Positions 23,924 to 32,015 of a DNA stretch of 32,043 nucleotides are shown one piece after another (the first letter of the stretch is position 1; the number at the start of each line of letters is the position of its first letter). The stretch lies in assembly GCA_910577075.1 (NCBI GenBank), contig CAJTKV010000024.1, positions 1 to 32,043 on the forward strand, read 5' to 3'. A model generated the notes under the pieces. The model did not search any database. It was not told the DNA's origin and saw only the letters and a list, made by a program, of their open reading frames with translations. Origin of the DNA: an uncultured Bacilli bacterium. Its GTDB lineage: Bacteria > Bacillota_I > Bacilli_A > RF39 > UBA660. Made by a program: the position numbers and the translations under genes.

Positions 23924-24754
23924 ATGAAGAAAGGAATCTTAGGACGTAAAATCGGTATGACCGAAAAATTTACGACAGATGGAAAAGTTATTCCTGTTAC
24001 TGTAGTTGAAGTTGAACCAAATGTTATAATGCAAGTTAAAACAGTTGAAACTGATGGTTATAACGCAATTCAACTTGCTGTAGTTGACAAAAAGGAAAAA
24101 AATGCAAGCAAAGCCGCTATTGGCCATGCAAAAAAAGCAGGTGTATCTCCTAAGCGCTTCTTAAAAGAAATAAGAGTTGAATCTACTGAAGGTTATACTC
24201 TTGGAAGTACTATAGCTGCTGATACATTCGAAGTTGGAGAAAAAGTTGATGTAACTGGTACTTCAAAAGGTAAAGGTTTCCAAGGTGTTATTAGACGTCA
24301 TGGACAATCACGTGGACCTGAAACTCACGGATCAAGATATCATAGAAGACCAGGTTCGATGGGAACTATGAGACCAATGCGTGTTTTGAAAGGTAAAAAG
24401 TTGGCTGGTCATATGGGATCAGAAACAGTTACCATTCAAAATCTTGAAATTATTGAAGTATGTGTAGAAGATAATTACATATTAGTAAGTGGAAATATTC
24501 CAGGACCTAAAAACTCTATTGTGTTAATTCGTTCAGCTGTTAAAGGCGGAAAAAATGAACCAAAAGAGATCATCATTAATAAAACAGAACCTGTAGTTGA
24601 TTCAGTTGAAGAAGTAGTAGAAGAAACTGCTCCTGAAACTGTAGAACAAACTGAAGAAGTTACTACAGAAGAAAAAGTTGAAGAAACTACTGAAGAGACA
24701 ACTGAGGAAGTTGCGGAAACTGATGAAACAGTCGAGGAATCTACTGAAGAATAA
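23924..24754 (+). CDS. rplC: 50S ribosomal protein L3 with acidic C-terminal extension
   Basis: A 276-residue protein, against about 205-220 usually. L3 starts 50S assembly and reaches the peptidyl-transferase centre. The core (1-215) is normal: GILGRKIGMTEKF, GTSKGKGFQGVIRRHG, THGSRYHRRPGSMG, MAGHMGSE-like GHMGSETVTIQNL. From about 216 a tail of some 60 residues consists mostly of Glu, Thr and Val (EEVVEETAPETVEQTEEV), with no basic residues except two or three Lys. The start at 23924 is chosen for GGAGGAAAG upstream. Confidence 0.96.
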   Translation: MKKGILGRKIGMTEKFTTDGKVIPVTVVEVEPNVIMQVKTVETDGYNAIQLAVVDKKEKNASKAAIGHAKKAGVSPKRFLKEIRVESTEGYTLGSTIAADTFEVGEKVDVTGTSKGKGFQGVIRRHGQSRGPETHGSRYHRRPGSMGTMRPMRVLKGKKLAGHMGSETVTIQNLEIIEVCVEDNYILVSGNIPGPKNSIVLIRSAVKGGKNEPKEIIINKTEPVVDSVEEVVEETAPETVEQTEEVTTEEKVEETTEETTEEVAETDETVEESTEE

Positions 24755-24776
24755 TTTCAGATAAGGAGAGAAGACA

Positions 24777-25400
24777 ATGACAAAAGTTAATGTAATTGAC
24801 CTTAAAGGTACTAAAGTAAAAGATATTAATATTAATGATGAAATTTGGAAAATCGAAGGAAACGAGATTGTTCTAACTAAAGCAATTCGTTTACAAATGA
24901 ATGCTTTAAGACAAGGTACAGCTGATACTAAAGGACGTAGCGAAGTATCAGGTGGTGGAAGAAAACCATATAGACAAAAAGGTACAGGTAATGCACGTCA
25001 AGGATCTATTCGTGCTCCACACTATAGAGGTGGTGGAATAGTATTCGGACCTACACCTAGAAACTACACTTTCAAAATGAATAAGAAAGAAAGAAGATTA
25101 GCACTAAAGACTGCCTTAACTGAAAAGTTAGCAGAAAAGAAATTAGTAGTTGTTGACTCACTAGAAGTTAAGAGTACTAAGACAAAAGATACTATTCAAA
25201 TGTTAGAAACATTAAAGTTAGAAGGAAAAGTATTATTCGTAAGTACTCATGATGCTGAAAATCTATATTTAGCAACGAGAAATTTAGGATATGCAGCCGT
25301 TATTATGGCAGACGAACTTAATGTTTATGATATTGTAAATGCAGACTATCTTGTTTGCGATGAAGATACAATGAATTATGTAGAGGAGGCACTTAAATAA
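24777..25400 (+). CDS. rplD: 50S ribosomal protein L4
   Basis: A 207-residue 50S protein lining the exit tunnel. The tunnel loop with KGRSEVSGGGRKPYRQKGTG and ARQGSIRAPHYRGGGIVFGP is intact. AAGGAGAG precedes the ATG. Its stop shares one base with the rplW start. In some bacteria L4 represses the S10 operon; the leader upstream of rpsJ is a possible target. Confidence 0.97.
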   Translation: MTKVNVIDLKGTKVKDININDEIWKIEGNEIVLTKAIRLQMNALRQGTADTKGRSEVSGGGRKPYRQKGTGNARQGSIRAPHYRGGGIVFGPTPRNYTFKMNKKERRLALKTALTEKLAEKKLVVVDSLEVKSTKTKDTIQMLETLKLEGKVLFVSTHDAENLYLATRNLGYAAVIMADELNVYDIVNADYLVCDEDTMNYVEEALK

Positions 25401-25669
25401 TGAAAGATGTAATTATTGCTCCCGTTATAACTGAAAAGGCTGCTCAATTAGCTGAAAATGGAAAAACTTATGTTTTTAAAGTTGCTAAGACTGCCAATAA
25501 GATTGAAATTAAGACTGAAATCGAAAGATTATTCAATGTCAAAGTTGAAAGTGTAAAAACTCTTAATACAAAGGCTAAAGATAAAAGAGTTGGACGCTAC
25601 ACTGGAAAGACAAAAACTTATAAGAAAGCTATCGTTACTTTAGCTGACGGTTATGCTATAGAAATATAG
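25400..25669 (+). CDS. rplW: 50S ribosomal protein L23
   Basis: An 89-residue 50S protein at the tunnel exit, docking site for trigger factor and signal recognition particle. IIAPVITEKAAQLAENGKTYVF and the basic loop VKTLNTKAKDKRVGRYTGK are visible. GGAGGC inside the end of rplD is its ribosome site; it overlaps rplD by one base (TAATG). Confidence 0.97.
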   Translation: MKDVIIAPVITEKAAQLAENGKTYVFKVAKTANKIEIKTEIERLFNVKVESVKTLNTKAKDKRVGRYTGKTKTYKKAIVTLADGYAIEI

Positions 25670-25684
25670 TAGGAGGTATAACTT

Positions 25685-26512
25685 ATGGGTATAAAAAAAT
25701 ACAAACCAACGACTAATGGTCGCAGAGGAATGTCTACTTTAACCAATGAAGAAATTACGACAAACAAACCAGAAAAAAGTTTGTTAAAAACTATGAGTAA
25801 AACTGGTGGACGTAATAATCAAGGTCGAATGACTGTTCAGCACATTGGCGGTGGTGCTAAAAGAAAATATCGTGTTATTGATTTTAAGAGAAATAAGTTC
25901 GGTGTTACTGGAAAAGTTGCAACAATCGAGTATGATCCAAATCGTAACGCAAACATTGCTTTAATCACTTATTTAGATGGTGAGAAAAGATATATAATTG
26001 CTCCTAAAGAATTGAGTGTTGGAATGATTATTGAAGCTGGTGAAACTTGTGATATCAAAGTTGGTAATGCAATGCAATTACAAAACATCCCAGTTGGTAC
26101 ATTAGTTCACAATGTTGAATTAAAACCTGGTAAGGGTGGAGAAATTGCTCGTTCTGCTGGCCAAAGCGTTCAAATCTTAGGTAGAGATGATAAATACGTA
26201 ATTGTTCGTCTACAAAGTGGCGAAACAAGAAAAATTTTAGGTACTTGTATGGCAACTATTGGTGTAGTTGGCAACGAAGACTTCGAATTAGTAAATATTG
26301 GAAAAGCTGGACGCAAACGTCATATGGGAATTCGTCCTACAAACCGTGGTTCTGTTATGAACCCTAACGATCACCCACATGGTGGTGGTGAAGGTCGTAC
26401 ACCAATCGGTAGAAAAGGACCAGTTACTCCTTGGGGTAAACCAGCTCTTGGATATAAAACTCGTAAAGGAAAGAAAGCTTCTGATAAGTTAATTATCAGT
26501 AAGAAGAAATAG
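25685..26512 (+). CDS. rplB: 50S ribosomal protein L2
   Basis: A 275-residue protein near the peptidyl-transferase centre and subunit bridges. GIKKYKPTTNGRRGMS, GRNNQGRMTVQHIGGGAKR, and the highly conserved MNPNDHPHGGGEGRTPIG with the functionally important His are present. AGGAGGT precedes the start. Length is standard. Confidence 0.98.
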   Translation: MGIKKYKPTTNGRRGMSTLTNEEITTNKPEKSLLKTMSKTGGRNNQGRMTVQHIGGGAKRKYRVIDFKRNKFGVTGKVATIEYDPNRNANIALITYLDGEKRYIIAPKELSVGMIIEAGETCDIKVGNAMQLQNIPVGTLVHNVELKPGKGGEIARSAGQSVQILGRDDKYVIVRLQSGETRKILGTCMATIGVVGNEDFELVNIGKAGRKRHMGIRPTNRGSVMNPNDHPHGGGEGRTPIGRKGPVTPWGKPALGYKTRKGKKASDKLIISKKK

Positions 26513-26520
26513 GTGATTTT

Positions 26521-26784
26521 ATGGCAAGAAGTTTAAAGAAAGGGCCTTTCGTTGATGAAAGCCTAATGAAAAAAATTCAAAAATTAAATGAATCAAATAA
26601 AAAAGAAGTTGTTAAGACATGGTCACGCCGTTCAACAATCTTCCCTGATTTTGTTGGTCACACAATTGCAGTACATAACGGAAAAGACTTTATTCCTGTT
26701 TATATTACTGAGGATATGGTTGGACACAAATTAGGAGAATTTGCTTTAACTCGTAAAGCCGGCGGACATGCAGGACAAAAGTAG
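26521..26784 (+). CDS. rpsS: 30S ribosomal protein S19
   Basis: An 87-residue 30S head protein. ARSLKKGPFVDESLMKKI, TWSRRSTIFPDFVGHTIAV and GHKLGEFALTRK are diagnostic. It is slightly shorter at its C-terminus than the usual 91-93, ending in AGGHAGQK. The ribosome site (TAGGTG) overlaps the end of rplB. Confidence 0.97.
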   Translation: MARSLKKGPFVDESLMKKIQKLNESNKKEVVKTWSRRSTIFPDFVGHTIAVHNGKDFIPVYITEDMVGHKLGEFALTRKAGGHAGQK

Positions 26785-26795
26785 GAGGTTATTAG

Positions 26796-27137
26796 ATGGA
26801 AACATTTGCAATACATAAAAGTGCTATGGTAGCTCCTCGTAAATGCCGTATGACAATGGATTTAGTTAGAGGAAAAAAAGCTACAACAGCTGTTGGAATT
26901 TTAAAAAATACTAACACTAAATCTAGTAGACTTATCCTTAAAGTATTAGAATCTGCAATGGCTAATGCAACTAATAACTTCGGAGCTAAAGTAGAAGATT
27001 TAGTAATATCTGAATGCTTTGTTAATCCAGGACCTGTTTACAAGAGAGTAAAAATTGGTTCTAAGACAAAAGTAGACAGAAGAGATAAAAGAACGAGTCA
27101 CATAACTGTTAAAGTTAGTGATGGTAAGGAGGCTTAA
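26796..27137 (+). CDS. rplV: 50S ribosomal protein L22
   Basis: A 113-residue tunnel protein. IHKSAMVAPRKCRMTMDLVRGK, ANATNNFGA and the hairpin region VNPGPVYKRVKIGSKTKVDRR (from CFVNPGP) are visible. The loop tip with KIGSKTKV differs from the common RPRAKGRA, but the gene is otherwise ordinary. GTAGGAGG precedes the start. Confidence 0.96.
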   Translation: METFAIHKSAMVAPRKCRMTMDLVRGKKATTAVGILKNTNTKSSRLILKVLESAMANATNNFGAKVEDLVISECFVNPGPVYKRVKIGSKTKVDRRDKRTSHITVKVSDGKEA

Positions 27138-27139
27138 TT

Positions 27140-27820
27140 ATGGGACAAAAAGTAGATCCTAGAGGATTAAGACTTGGCGTAAATAAAGATTGGCAATCTA
27201 AATGGTATGCAGAAAAAGACGAATACGTTAAATCATTAAATAATGATATTAAAATTCGTGAATTCTTAACAAAAGAATTAAAAGATGCTGCTGTTGCTGA
27301 AGTCGTTATTGAAAGAAAGAAAAATCGCGTAGATGTTAAGATTGCCACTGCTAAACCTGGTGTTATCATCGGTCGTGGTGGTGAAGATATTGAAAAACTA
27401 AGAGGCAAGATTAAACGTGTTTGTGGAGAAGAAGTTTTCGTTACTATTAATGAAATCAAGAATCCCGACTTAAATGCTGAATTAGTTGCTCAATCAATTG
27501 CTAAACAAATCGAAAATAGAGGAAACTTCCGTAACGTTCAAAAGAAGGCTATTAAGAACACAATGAAAGCTGGAGCAAAGGGAATTAAAACTGCTGTATC
27601 TGGTAGACTTGGTGGAGCTGAAATGGCAAGAACTGAATGGTACATTGATGGAATTGTTCCCCTTCAAACTATTAGATCTGATGTAGATTATGCTACAGCC
27701 GAGGCAGACACTACTTATGGAAAACTTGGCGTTAAAGTTTGGATTTGTAAAGGCGAAATCTTAAATAAGAAAAATAAGAAAGAGGGAGGTAATGACGATG
27801 TTAATGCCAAAAAGAACTAA
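27140..27820 (+). CDS. rpsC: 30S ribosomal protein S3
   Basis: A 226-residue 30S protein at the mRNA entry. It has GQKVDPRGLRLGVNKDWQSKWY at the start, KH-type PGVIIGRGGEDIEKLRGKI, SGRLGGAEMARTEWY and VDYATAEADTTYGKLGVKVWI. A short Lys/Asn tail ends the protein. It begins two bases after rplV and its end overlaps rplP by 23 bases. Confidence 0.98.
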   Translation: MGQKVDPRGLRLGVNKDWQSKWYAEKDEYVKSLNNDIKIREFLTKELKDAAVAEVVIERKKNRVDVKIATAKPGVIIGRGGEDIEKLRGKIKRVCGEEVFVTINEIKNPDLNAELVAQSIAKQIENRGNFRNVQKKAIKNTMKAGAKGIKTAVSGRLGGAEMARTEWYIDGIVPLQTIRSDVDYATAEADTTYGKLGVKVWICKGEILNKKNKKEGGNDDVNAKKN

Positions 27821-28229
27821 ATATCGTAAACCTCATAGAATTTCTTATGAAGGACATGCAAGAGGAAATACTGAATTGCATTTCGGTGAATACGGTTTAC
27901 AAGCAAAAGAGGGTGGATATGTAACTGCTCGTCAAATTGAAGCAGCACGTATCGCTATGACACGTTATATGAAACGTGGTGGAGATGTTTGGATTAACAT
28001 ATTCCCACACTTAGCAAGAACTATGCAACCACTTGAAACTCGTCAAGGTACAGGAAAAGGTAACGTTGACCATTGGGCTGCAGTTGTTAAAGAGGGAAAG
28101 ATTATGTTTGAAATAGGAGGAGTTTCCGAGGAAATTGCTCGTGAAGCCCTAAGACTTGCATCTCATAAACTATGTGTTAAAACTAGATTTGTAAAAAAAG
28201 AAGAAAGTGGTGAAACTAATGAAGACTAG
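27798..28229 (+). CDS. rplP: 50S ribosomal protein L16
   Basis: A 143-residue 50S protein of the A-site region. MLMPKRTKYRKPHR is the canonical N-terminus, with FGEYGLQAKEGGYVTARQIE and GTGKGNVDHWAAVVKEGKIMFE following. Of three close ATGs (27792, 27798, 27804) the one at 27798 is eight bases from GGAGG and gives the canonical MLMPKR start. It lies within the end of rpsC. Confidence 0.97.
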   Translation: MLMPKRTKYRKPHRISYEGHARGNTELHFGEYGLQAKEGGYVTARQIEAARIAMTRYMKRGGDVWINIFPHLARTMQPLETRQGTGKGNVDHWAAVVKEGKIMFEIGGVSEEIAREALRLASHKLCVKTRFVKKEESGETNED

Positions 28230-28437
28230 TGAAATTAGAAATATGTCCACTGAAGATATCAACAAGAAAATTGCAGAATTAAAAAGAGACTTATTCGATA
28301 TGCGTTTAAAGCAAGCTACTGCTTCTTTAGAAAAACCTCATAGAATCAGAGCTGCTAGAAAAGATATAGCAAGAATGAAGACTGTTTTAACAGAGAGAAT
28401 GATTGCTGAAGAAAATAATAAAGGAGGAGAAGAATAA
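28219..28437 (+). CDS. rpmC: 50S ribosomal protein L29
   Basis: A 72-residue two-helix protein near the tunnel exit. MKTSEIRNMSTEDINKKIAE, ELKRDLFDMRLKQATASLEKPHRIR and DIARMKTVL identify it. The start at 28219 follows GTGGTG and overlaps the end of rplP by 11 bases; an upstream ATG at 28207 lacks a ribosome site. Confidence 0.95.
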   Translation: MKTSEIRNMSTEDINKKIAELKRDLFDMRLKQATASLEKPHRIRAARKDIARMKTVLTERMIAEENNKGGEE

Positions 28438-28697
28438 TGAGCGAAACTAAAAGAACTGAATTAATCGGTACTGTTGTAAGTGCTTGCAACGATAAAACTA
28501 TTACTGTTTTAGTTGAAACTTATAGAAAGCATCCTTTATATGGTAAGAGAGTAAAATATTCTAAAAAATATGCTGCTCATGATGAAAAAAATATTGCGAA
28601 AGTTGGAGATACAGTTAGATTATTATCTACAAGACCACTATCTAAGACTAAGAGATATGAACTTGTCGAAGTTATAACTGCATCTGTAGTTGCTTAA
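28437..28697 (+). CDS. rpsQ: 30S ribosomal protein S17
   Basis: An 86-residue OB-fold protein. IGTVVSACNDKTITVLVETY, HPLYGKRVKYSKKYAAHDE and VGDTVRLLSTRPLSKTKRYEL are signatures. It shares one base with rpmC (TAATG). AAAGGAGGAG precedes the ATG. Confidence 0.97.
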   Translation: MSETKRTELIGTVVSACNDKTITVLVETYRKHPLYGKRVKYSKKYAAHDEKNIAKVGDTVRLLSTRPLSKTKRYELVEVITASVVA

Positions 28698-28708
28698 GGA
28701 GGGTTATT

Positions 28709-29077
28709 ATGGTACAACAAGAAACTAGATTAAAAGTTGCCGATAACTCTGGAGCTCGTGAAATATTAGTCATCAGAGTATTAGGCGGAAGCAAAGTTAA
28801 GTATGGAAACATTGGAGATGTTGTAGTTGGTACTGTTAAAAAGGCCATCCCAAACTCTAATGTTAAAAAAGGAAAAGTAGTTAAAGCTGTTATTGTAAGA
28901 AGTGTAGAAGGAGTAAGAAGAGCAGACGGTTCTCATATCAAATTTGGTGATAACGCATGCGTATTAATTAAAGATGATAAGAGTCCTGTTGGAACTCGTG
29001 TTCTTGGTCCAGTAGCTAGAGAGCTTCGTGAAAAAGACTTCATGAAGATCGTATCTTTAGCAAGCGAAGTTTTATAG
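28709..29077 (+). CDS. rplN: 50S ribosomal protein L14
   Basis: A 122-residue protein at the subunit interface. QQETRLKVADNSGAREILVI, GNIGDVVVGTVKKAIPN and SPVGTRVLGPVARELRE are unmistakable. AAGGAGGG precedes the start. Length is exactly that of the family. Confidence 0.98.
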   Translation: MVQQETRLKVADNSGAREILVIRVLGGSKVKYGNIGDVVVGTVKKAIPNSNVKKGKVVKAVIVRSVEGVRRADGSHIKFGDNACVLIKDDKSPVGTRVLGPVARELREKDFMKIVSLASEVL

Positions 29078-29086
29078 GAGGATAGC

Positions 29087-29425
29087 ATGAAAGTAAAAGT
29101 TGGAGATAAAGTAAAAATTCTTGCTGGAAAAGATAAAGGCAAGGAAGGTACTGTTACAGTTACTTTAAAGAAAAAAGATAAAGTTGTAGTAAGTGGAATC
29201 AATATTGTTAAAAAACATATGAAGCCAAATGCTATGAATGAAACTGGTGGCATCGTAAGTGTTGAAGCCCCAATTCATGTATCTAACGTAAAAGTTATTG
29301 AAGGATCAAAAAGTGCTAAATCTGCTGCTAAAGTAGAAAAAGCTGCTACTAAAACTGCAAAGACAACAGAAAAGAAGACTACTAAAAAAACTACTAAAAA
29401 AGAAGTAGGTGAAGATAATGAATAG
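29087..29425 (+). CDS. rplX: 50S ribosomal protein L24 with Lys/Ala/Thr-rich tail
   Basis: A 112-residue protein with the KOW motif at its start (KVGDKVKILAGKDKGKEGTV), then VSGINIVKKHMKPN and GGIVSVEAPIHVSNVKV. After about residue 70 the usual zinc-type or compact end is replaced by some 40 residues made almost only of Lys, Ala and Thr (SAKSAAKVEKAATKTAKTTE, then KKTTKKTTKKE). AGGAGGATAGC precedes the ATG. The end overlaps rplE by eight bases. Confidence 0.95.
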   Translation: MKVKVGDKVKILAGKDKGKEGTVTVTLKKKDKVVVSGINIVKKHMKPNAMNETGGIVSVEAPIHVSNVKVIEGSKSAKSAAKVEKAATKTAKTTEKKTTKKTTKKEVGEDNE

Positions 29426-29957
29426 TTTAAGAGAAAAATATGAAAATGATATTAAGAAGGATTTAATGTCTAAGTTCAATTATGCTTCTATAATGGAAGT
29501 TCCTAAACTAGAAAAAATCGTTATTAATATTGGTGCTGGAGAGGCAAGCCATGATTCAAAATTTATTGAAGCTGCAGCTGCTGATCTAGAAACTATAACT
29601 GGTCAAAAGCCTGTTATTACTAAGGCTAAAAAGTCTATCGCTGGTTTTAAACTAAGAGAAGGACAAAGCATTGGTACAAAAGTTACCCTAAGAGGAGAAA
29701 ATATGTATAACTTCATGGAGAAGTTAATTCGTGTTGCACTACCTCGTGTACGTGACTTTAGAGGTATTAGTCCAAAGGCCTTTGATGGTTTTGGAAACTA
29801 TACATTAGGAATTAAAGAACAATTAATTTTCCCAGAAATAGATTATGATAAAGTGTTAAAAATTAGAGGAATGGATATTGTTTTTGTAACAACTGCAAAG
29901 ACAAATGAAGAAGCTTTAGAATTATTAAAAGGCTTCGGAATGCCATTTAGAAAGTAG
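29418..29957 (+). CDS. rplE: 50S ribosomal protein L5
   Basis: A 179-residue protein of the central protuberance, contacting 5S rRNA and tRNA. PKLEKIVINIGAGEA, GQKPVITKAKKSIAGFKLRE, LPRVRDFRGISPKAFDGFGN and FPEIDYDKV are present. The start at 29418 is preferred because AGGTGAAG is at the right distance. It overlaps rplX. Confidence 0.97.
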   Translation: MNSLREKYENDIKKDLMSKFNYASIMEVPKLEKIVINIGAGEASHDSKFIEAAAADLETITGQKPVITKAKKSIAGFKLREGQSIGTKVTLRGENMYNFMEKLIRVALPRVRDFRGISPKAFDGFGNYTLGIKEQLIFPEIDYDKVLKIRGMDIVFVTTAKTNEEALELLKGFGMPFRK

Positions 29958-29965
29958 GTATTTGT

Positions 29966-30151
29966 ATGGCTAAGAAAAGTATGGTTGTTAAGGCTTCTCG
30001 CCCACAAAAATTTAAAGTAAGAGAATATACACGTTGCCAAAGATGCGGACGTCCTCATGGCGTATTACGTAAGTTTGGTTTATGCCGTATTTGTTTTAGA
30101 GAACTTGCTAATCAAGGACAAATACCTGGCGTTAAGAAATCTAGTTGGTAG
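29966..30151 (+). CDS. rpsN: 30S ribosomal protein S14, zinc type
   Basis: A 61-residue zinc-binding S14. Four cysteines, 24, 27, 40 and 43 (RCQRCGRPH..LCRICFREL), form the zinc ribbon. This is the ancestral C+ form, so the gene at the operon position depends on zinc. The alternative C- paralog is not in this window. Ends in PGVKKSSW, as usual. Confidence 0.97.
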   Translation: MAKKSMVVKASRPQKFKVREYTRCQRCGRPHGVLRKFGLCRICFRELANQGQIPGVKKSSW

Positions 30152-30165
30152 AAAGGAAGTAAGTT

Positions 30166-30564
30166 ATGGTAAATGATAGAATAGCTGATATGCTTACGAG
30201 AATACGTAATGCAAATCAAATGAAATATGATACAGTTGATGTTCTCGGATCAAAGATGACAGTTGAAATAGCACGTATCTTAAAAGAAGAAGGATACATC
30301 TCTGAATATAAATTAACAGAAGCTACTAATGGTAATACTTTAACAATAAGCTTAAAGTATACTGAAGGTAAGAAAACTCGTGTAATAACTGGATTGAAGA
30401 GAATTTCAAAATCTGGTTTAAGAGTATATGCTAAACATGATGAACTTCCTAGAGTTCTAAATGGATTAGGTATTGCAATTATCTCAACTTCTGAAGGAAT
30501 TATGACTGATAGGGATGCTAGAAATAAAAAACTAGGAGGAGAAGTACTTGCCTACATTTGGTAG
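30166..30564 (+). CDS. rpsH: 30S ribosomal protein S8
   Basis: A 132-residue 16S rRNA-binding protein. VNDRIADMLTRIRNANQMK, ILKEEGYISEYKL, and the C-terminal ISTSEGIMTDRDARNKKLGGEVLAYIW are diagnostic (quoted from STSEGIMTDRDARNKKLGGE). GAAAGGAAG precedes the ATG. In some bacteria S8 regulates the spc operon translationally; no separate leader is seen here. Confidence 0.97.
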   Translation: MVNDRIADMLTRIRNANQMKYDTVDVLGSKMTVEIARILKEEGYISEYKLTEATNGNTLTISLKYTEGKKTRVITGLKRISKSGLRVYAKHDELPRVLNGLGIAIISTSEGIMTDRDARNKKLGGEVLAYIW

Positions 30565-30581
30565 TCAAGGAAATATTGGTT

Positions 30582-31121
30582 ATGAGTAGAATAGGAAATA
30601 GAGTATTAAGTATTCCTGAAGGTGTTACTTGCACAATCGCTGATAATACGATTACTGTTAAGGGACCTAAGGGAGAATTATCATACACTTTTGATAGTTC
30701 AATGACAGTTGTTGTTGACGAAGGAAAATTAAATGTTACTCGTGAAAATGAAACAAAAAGAGTTAAATCTTTACACGGTACAACAAATGCATTAATTGCA
30801 AATATGCTTACTGGTGTTTCAAAGGGATTTCAAAAAGGATTAGAAGCTGTTGGTGTTGGTTACAAATTCAGCGTAGCTGGAAATAAAGTAACTGTTAATG
30901 CTGGATATTCTCATCCAATTGAAATGACTGCTCCAGAGGGTGTTTCCATTGAAGCAGTATCCAACACAGAAATCACTGTAAGTGGAATTGATAAACAAAA
31001 AGTATCTGAATTTGCGGCTAATATTCGTAAGATTCGTAAGCCAGAGCCTTATAAAGGTAAGGGTATACGTTATAAAGGCGAATACGTAAGACGCAAAGAA
31101 GGAAAGAAAGCAGCTAAATAG
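30582..31121 (+). CDS. rplF: 50S ribosomal protein L6
   Basis: A 179-residue protein at the factor-binding site. MSRIGNRVLSIPEGV is the canonical start; TVKGPKGELSY, LIANMLTGVSKGF and RKPEPYKGKGIRYKGEYVRR follow. The ATG at 30582 is selected over upstream in-frame codons that reach into rpsH because it gives the family's N-terminus and follows AAGGA. Confidence 0.97.
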   Translation: MSRIGNRVLSIPEGVTCTIADNTITVKGPKGELSYTFDSSMTVVVDEGKLNVTRENETKRVKSLHGTTNALIANMLTGVSKGFQKGLEAVGVGYKFSVAGNKVTVNAGYSHPIEMTAPEGVSIEAVSNTEITVSGIDKQKVSEFAANIRKIRKPEPYKGKGIRYKGEYVRRKEGKKAAK

Positions 31122-31137
31122 GTAGGAGGAGAAAAAT

Positions 31138-31494
31138 ATGATTAAGAAAGAATCAACAAATGTTGCAAGACAAAGAAGACATGCCAGAGTTCGCAAGAAT
31201 ATATCTGGAACTAAAGAATGTCCAAGATTAAATGTATTTAGATCTAATTCTCACATATTCGCTCAAATTATTGATGACGGACAAGGTACTACCTTAGTTA
31301 GCTCTTCAAGCGTTGAACTAAAATTAAAAAATGGTGGTAATGCTGAAGGTGCTAAATTAGTTGGTGCTGATATTGCTAAAAAAGCAGTAAAAGCTGGAAT
31401 TAAATCAGTAGTATTTGATAGAGGTGGTTACCAATATCATGGACGTGTTGCTGCACTAGCAGAAGCTGCACGTGAAAATGGATTGGAATTTTAG
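31138..31494 (+). CDS. rplR: 50S ribosomal protein L18
   Basis: A 118-residue 5S rRNA-binding protein. RQRRHARVRKNISGTKECPR, LNVFRSNSHIFAQIIDD and VVFDRGGYQYHGRVAALAEAARENGLEF (quoted from FDRGGYQYHGRV) identify it. TAGGAGGAG precedes the ATG. Length is standard. Confidence 0.97.
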   Translation: MIKKESTNVARQRRHARVRKNISGTKECPRLNVFRSNSHIFAQIIDDGQGTTLVSSSSVELKLKNGGNAEGAKLVGADIAKKAVKAGIKSVVFDRGGYQYHGRVAALAEAARENGLEF

Positions 31495-31504
31495 GAGGTA
31501 GATT

Positions 31505-32014
31505 ATGGCAAGACAAGAAAAAGTAATGGATCCTAAGAAAAAGCTTTTAGATGAAAAAGTTATCAACATCGGAAGAGTAACTAAAGTTACAAAAGGTGGA
31601 CGTGATTTTAAATTCTCTGCTGCTATGGTAGTTGGAGATGGAAAAGGCTTAGTAGGAATTGGAACAGGAAAAGCTAAGGAAGTACCTGAAGCTATTAGTA
31701 AAGGACTTCAAGCTGCCAATAAGAACTTAGTAAGAATTTCTCTAGTAGATAACCGTACTATTCCTCATGAAGCAATCGGCACATGTGGAAGGGCTAAAGT
31801 TTTAATTAAACCAGCTCCTAAAGGTACAGGTATCATTGCTGGTGGAGCTGCTCGTGCAGTTCTAGAATTAGCCGGTGTAAAAGATATCGTTGCTAAGTCA
31901 CTTGGTTCAAATACTAAAGTTAACGTTGCTAAGGCAACATTAGAAGCATTAAAATCTGAACGCACAGCTGAGCAAATTGCTGAGTTGCGTGGTAAGAAAG
32001 TTGAGGAGTTATAA
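31505..32014 (+). CDS. rpsE: 30S ribosomal protein S5
   Basis: A 169-residue protein of the decoding region with mRNA helicase function. INIGRVTKVTKGGRDFKFSA, VGDGKGLVGIGTGKAKEVPE, TIPHEAIGTCGRAKVLIKPA and SLGSNTKVNVAKATLEAL are present. AGGAGG precedes the ATG. The next gene in the usual order, rpmD, is not found after it. Confidence 0.97.
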   Translation: MARQEKVMDPKKKLLDEKVINIGRVTKVTKGGRDFKFSAAMVVGDGKGLVGIGTGKAKEVPEAISKGLQAANKNLVRISLVDNRTIPHEAIGTCGRAKVLIKPAPKGTGIIAGGAARAVLELAGVKDIVAKSLGSNTKVNVAKATLEALKSERTAEQIAELRGKKVEEL

Positions 32015-32015
32015 T

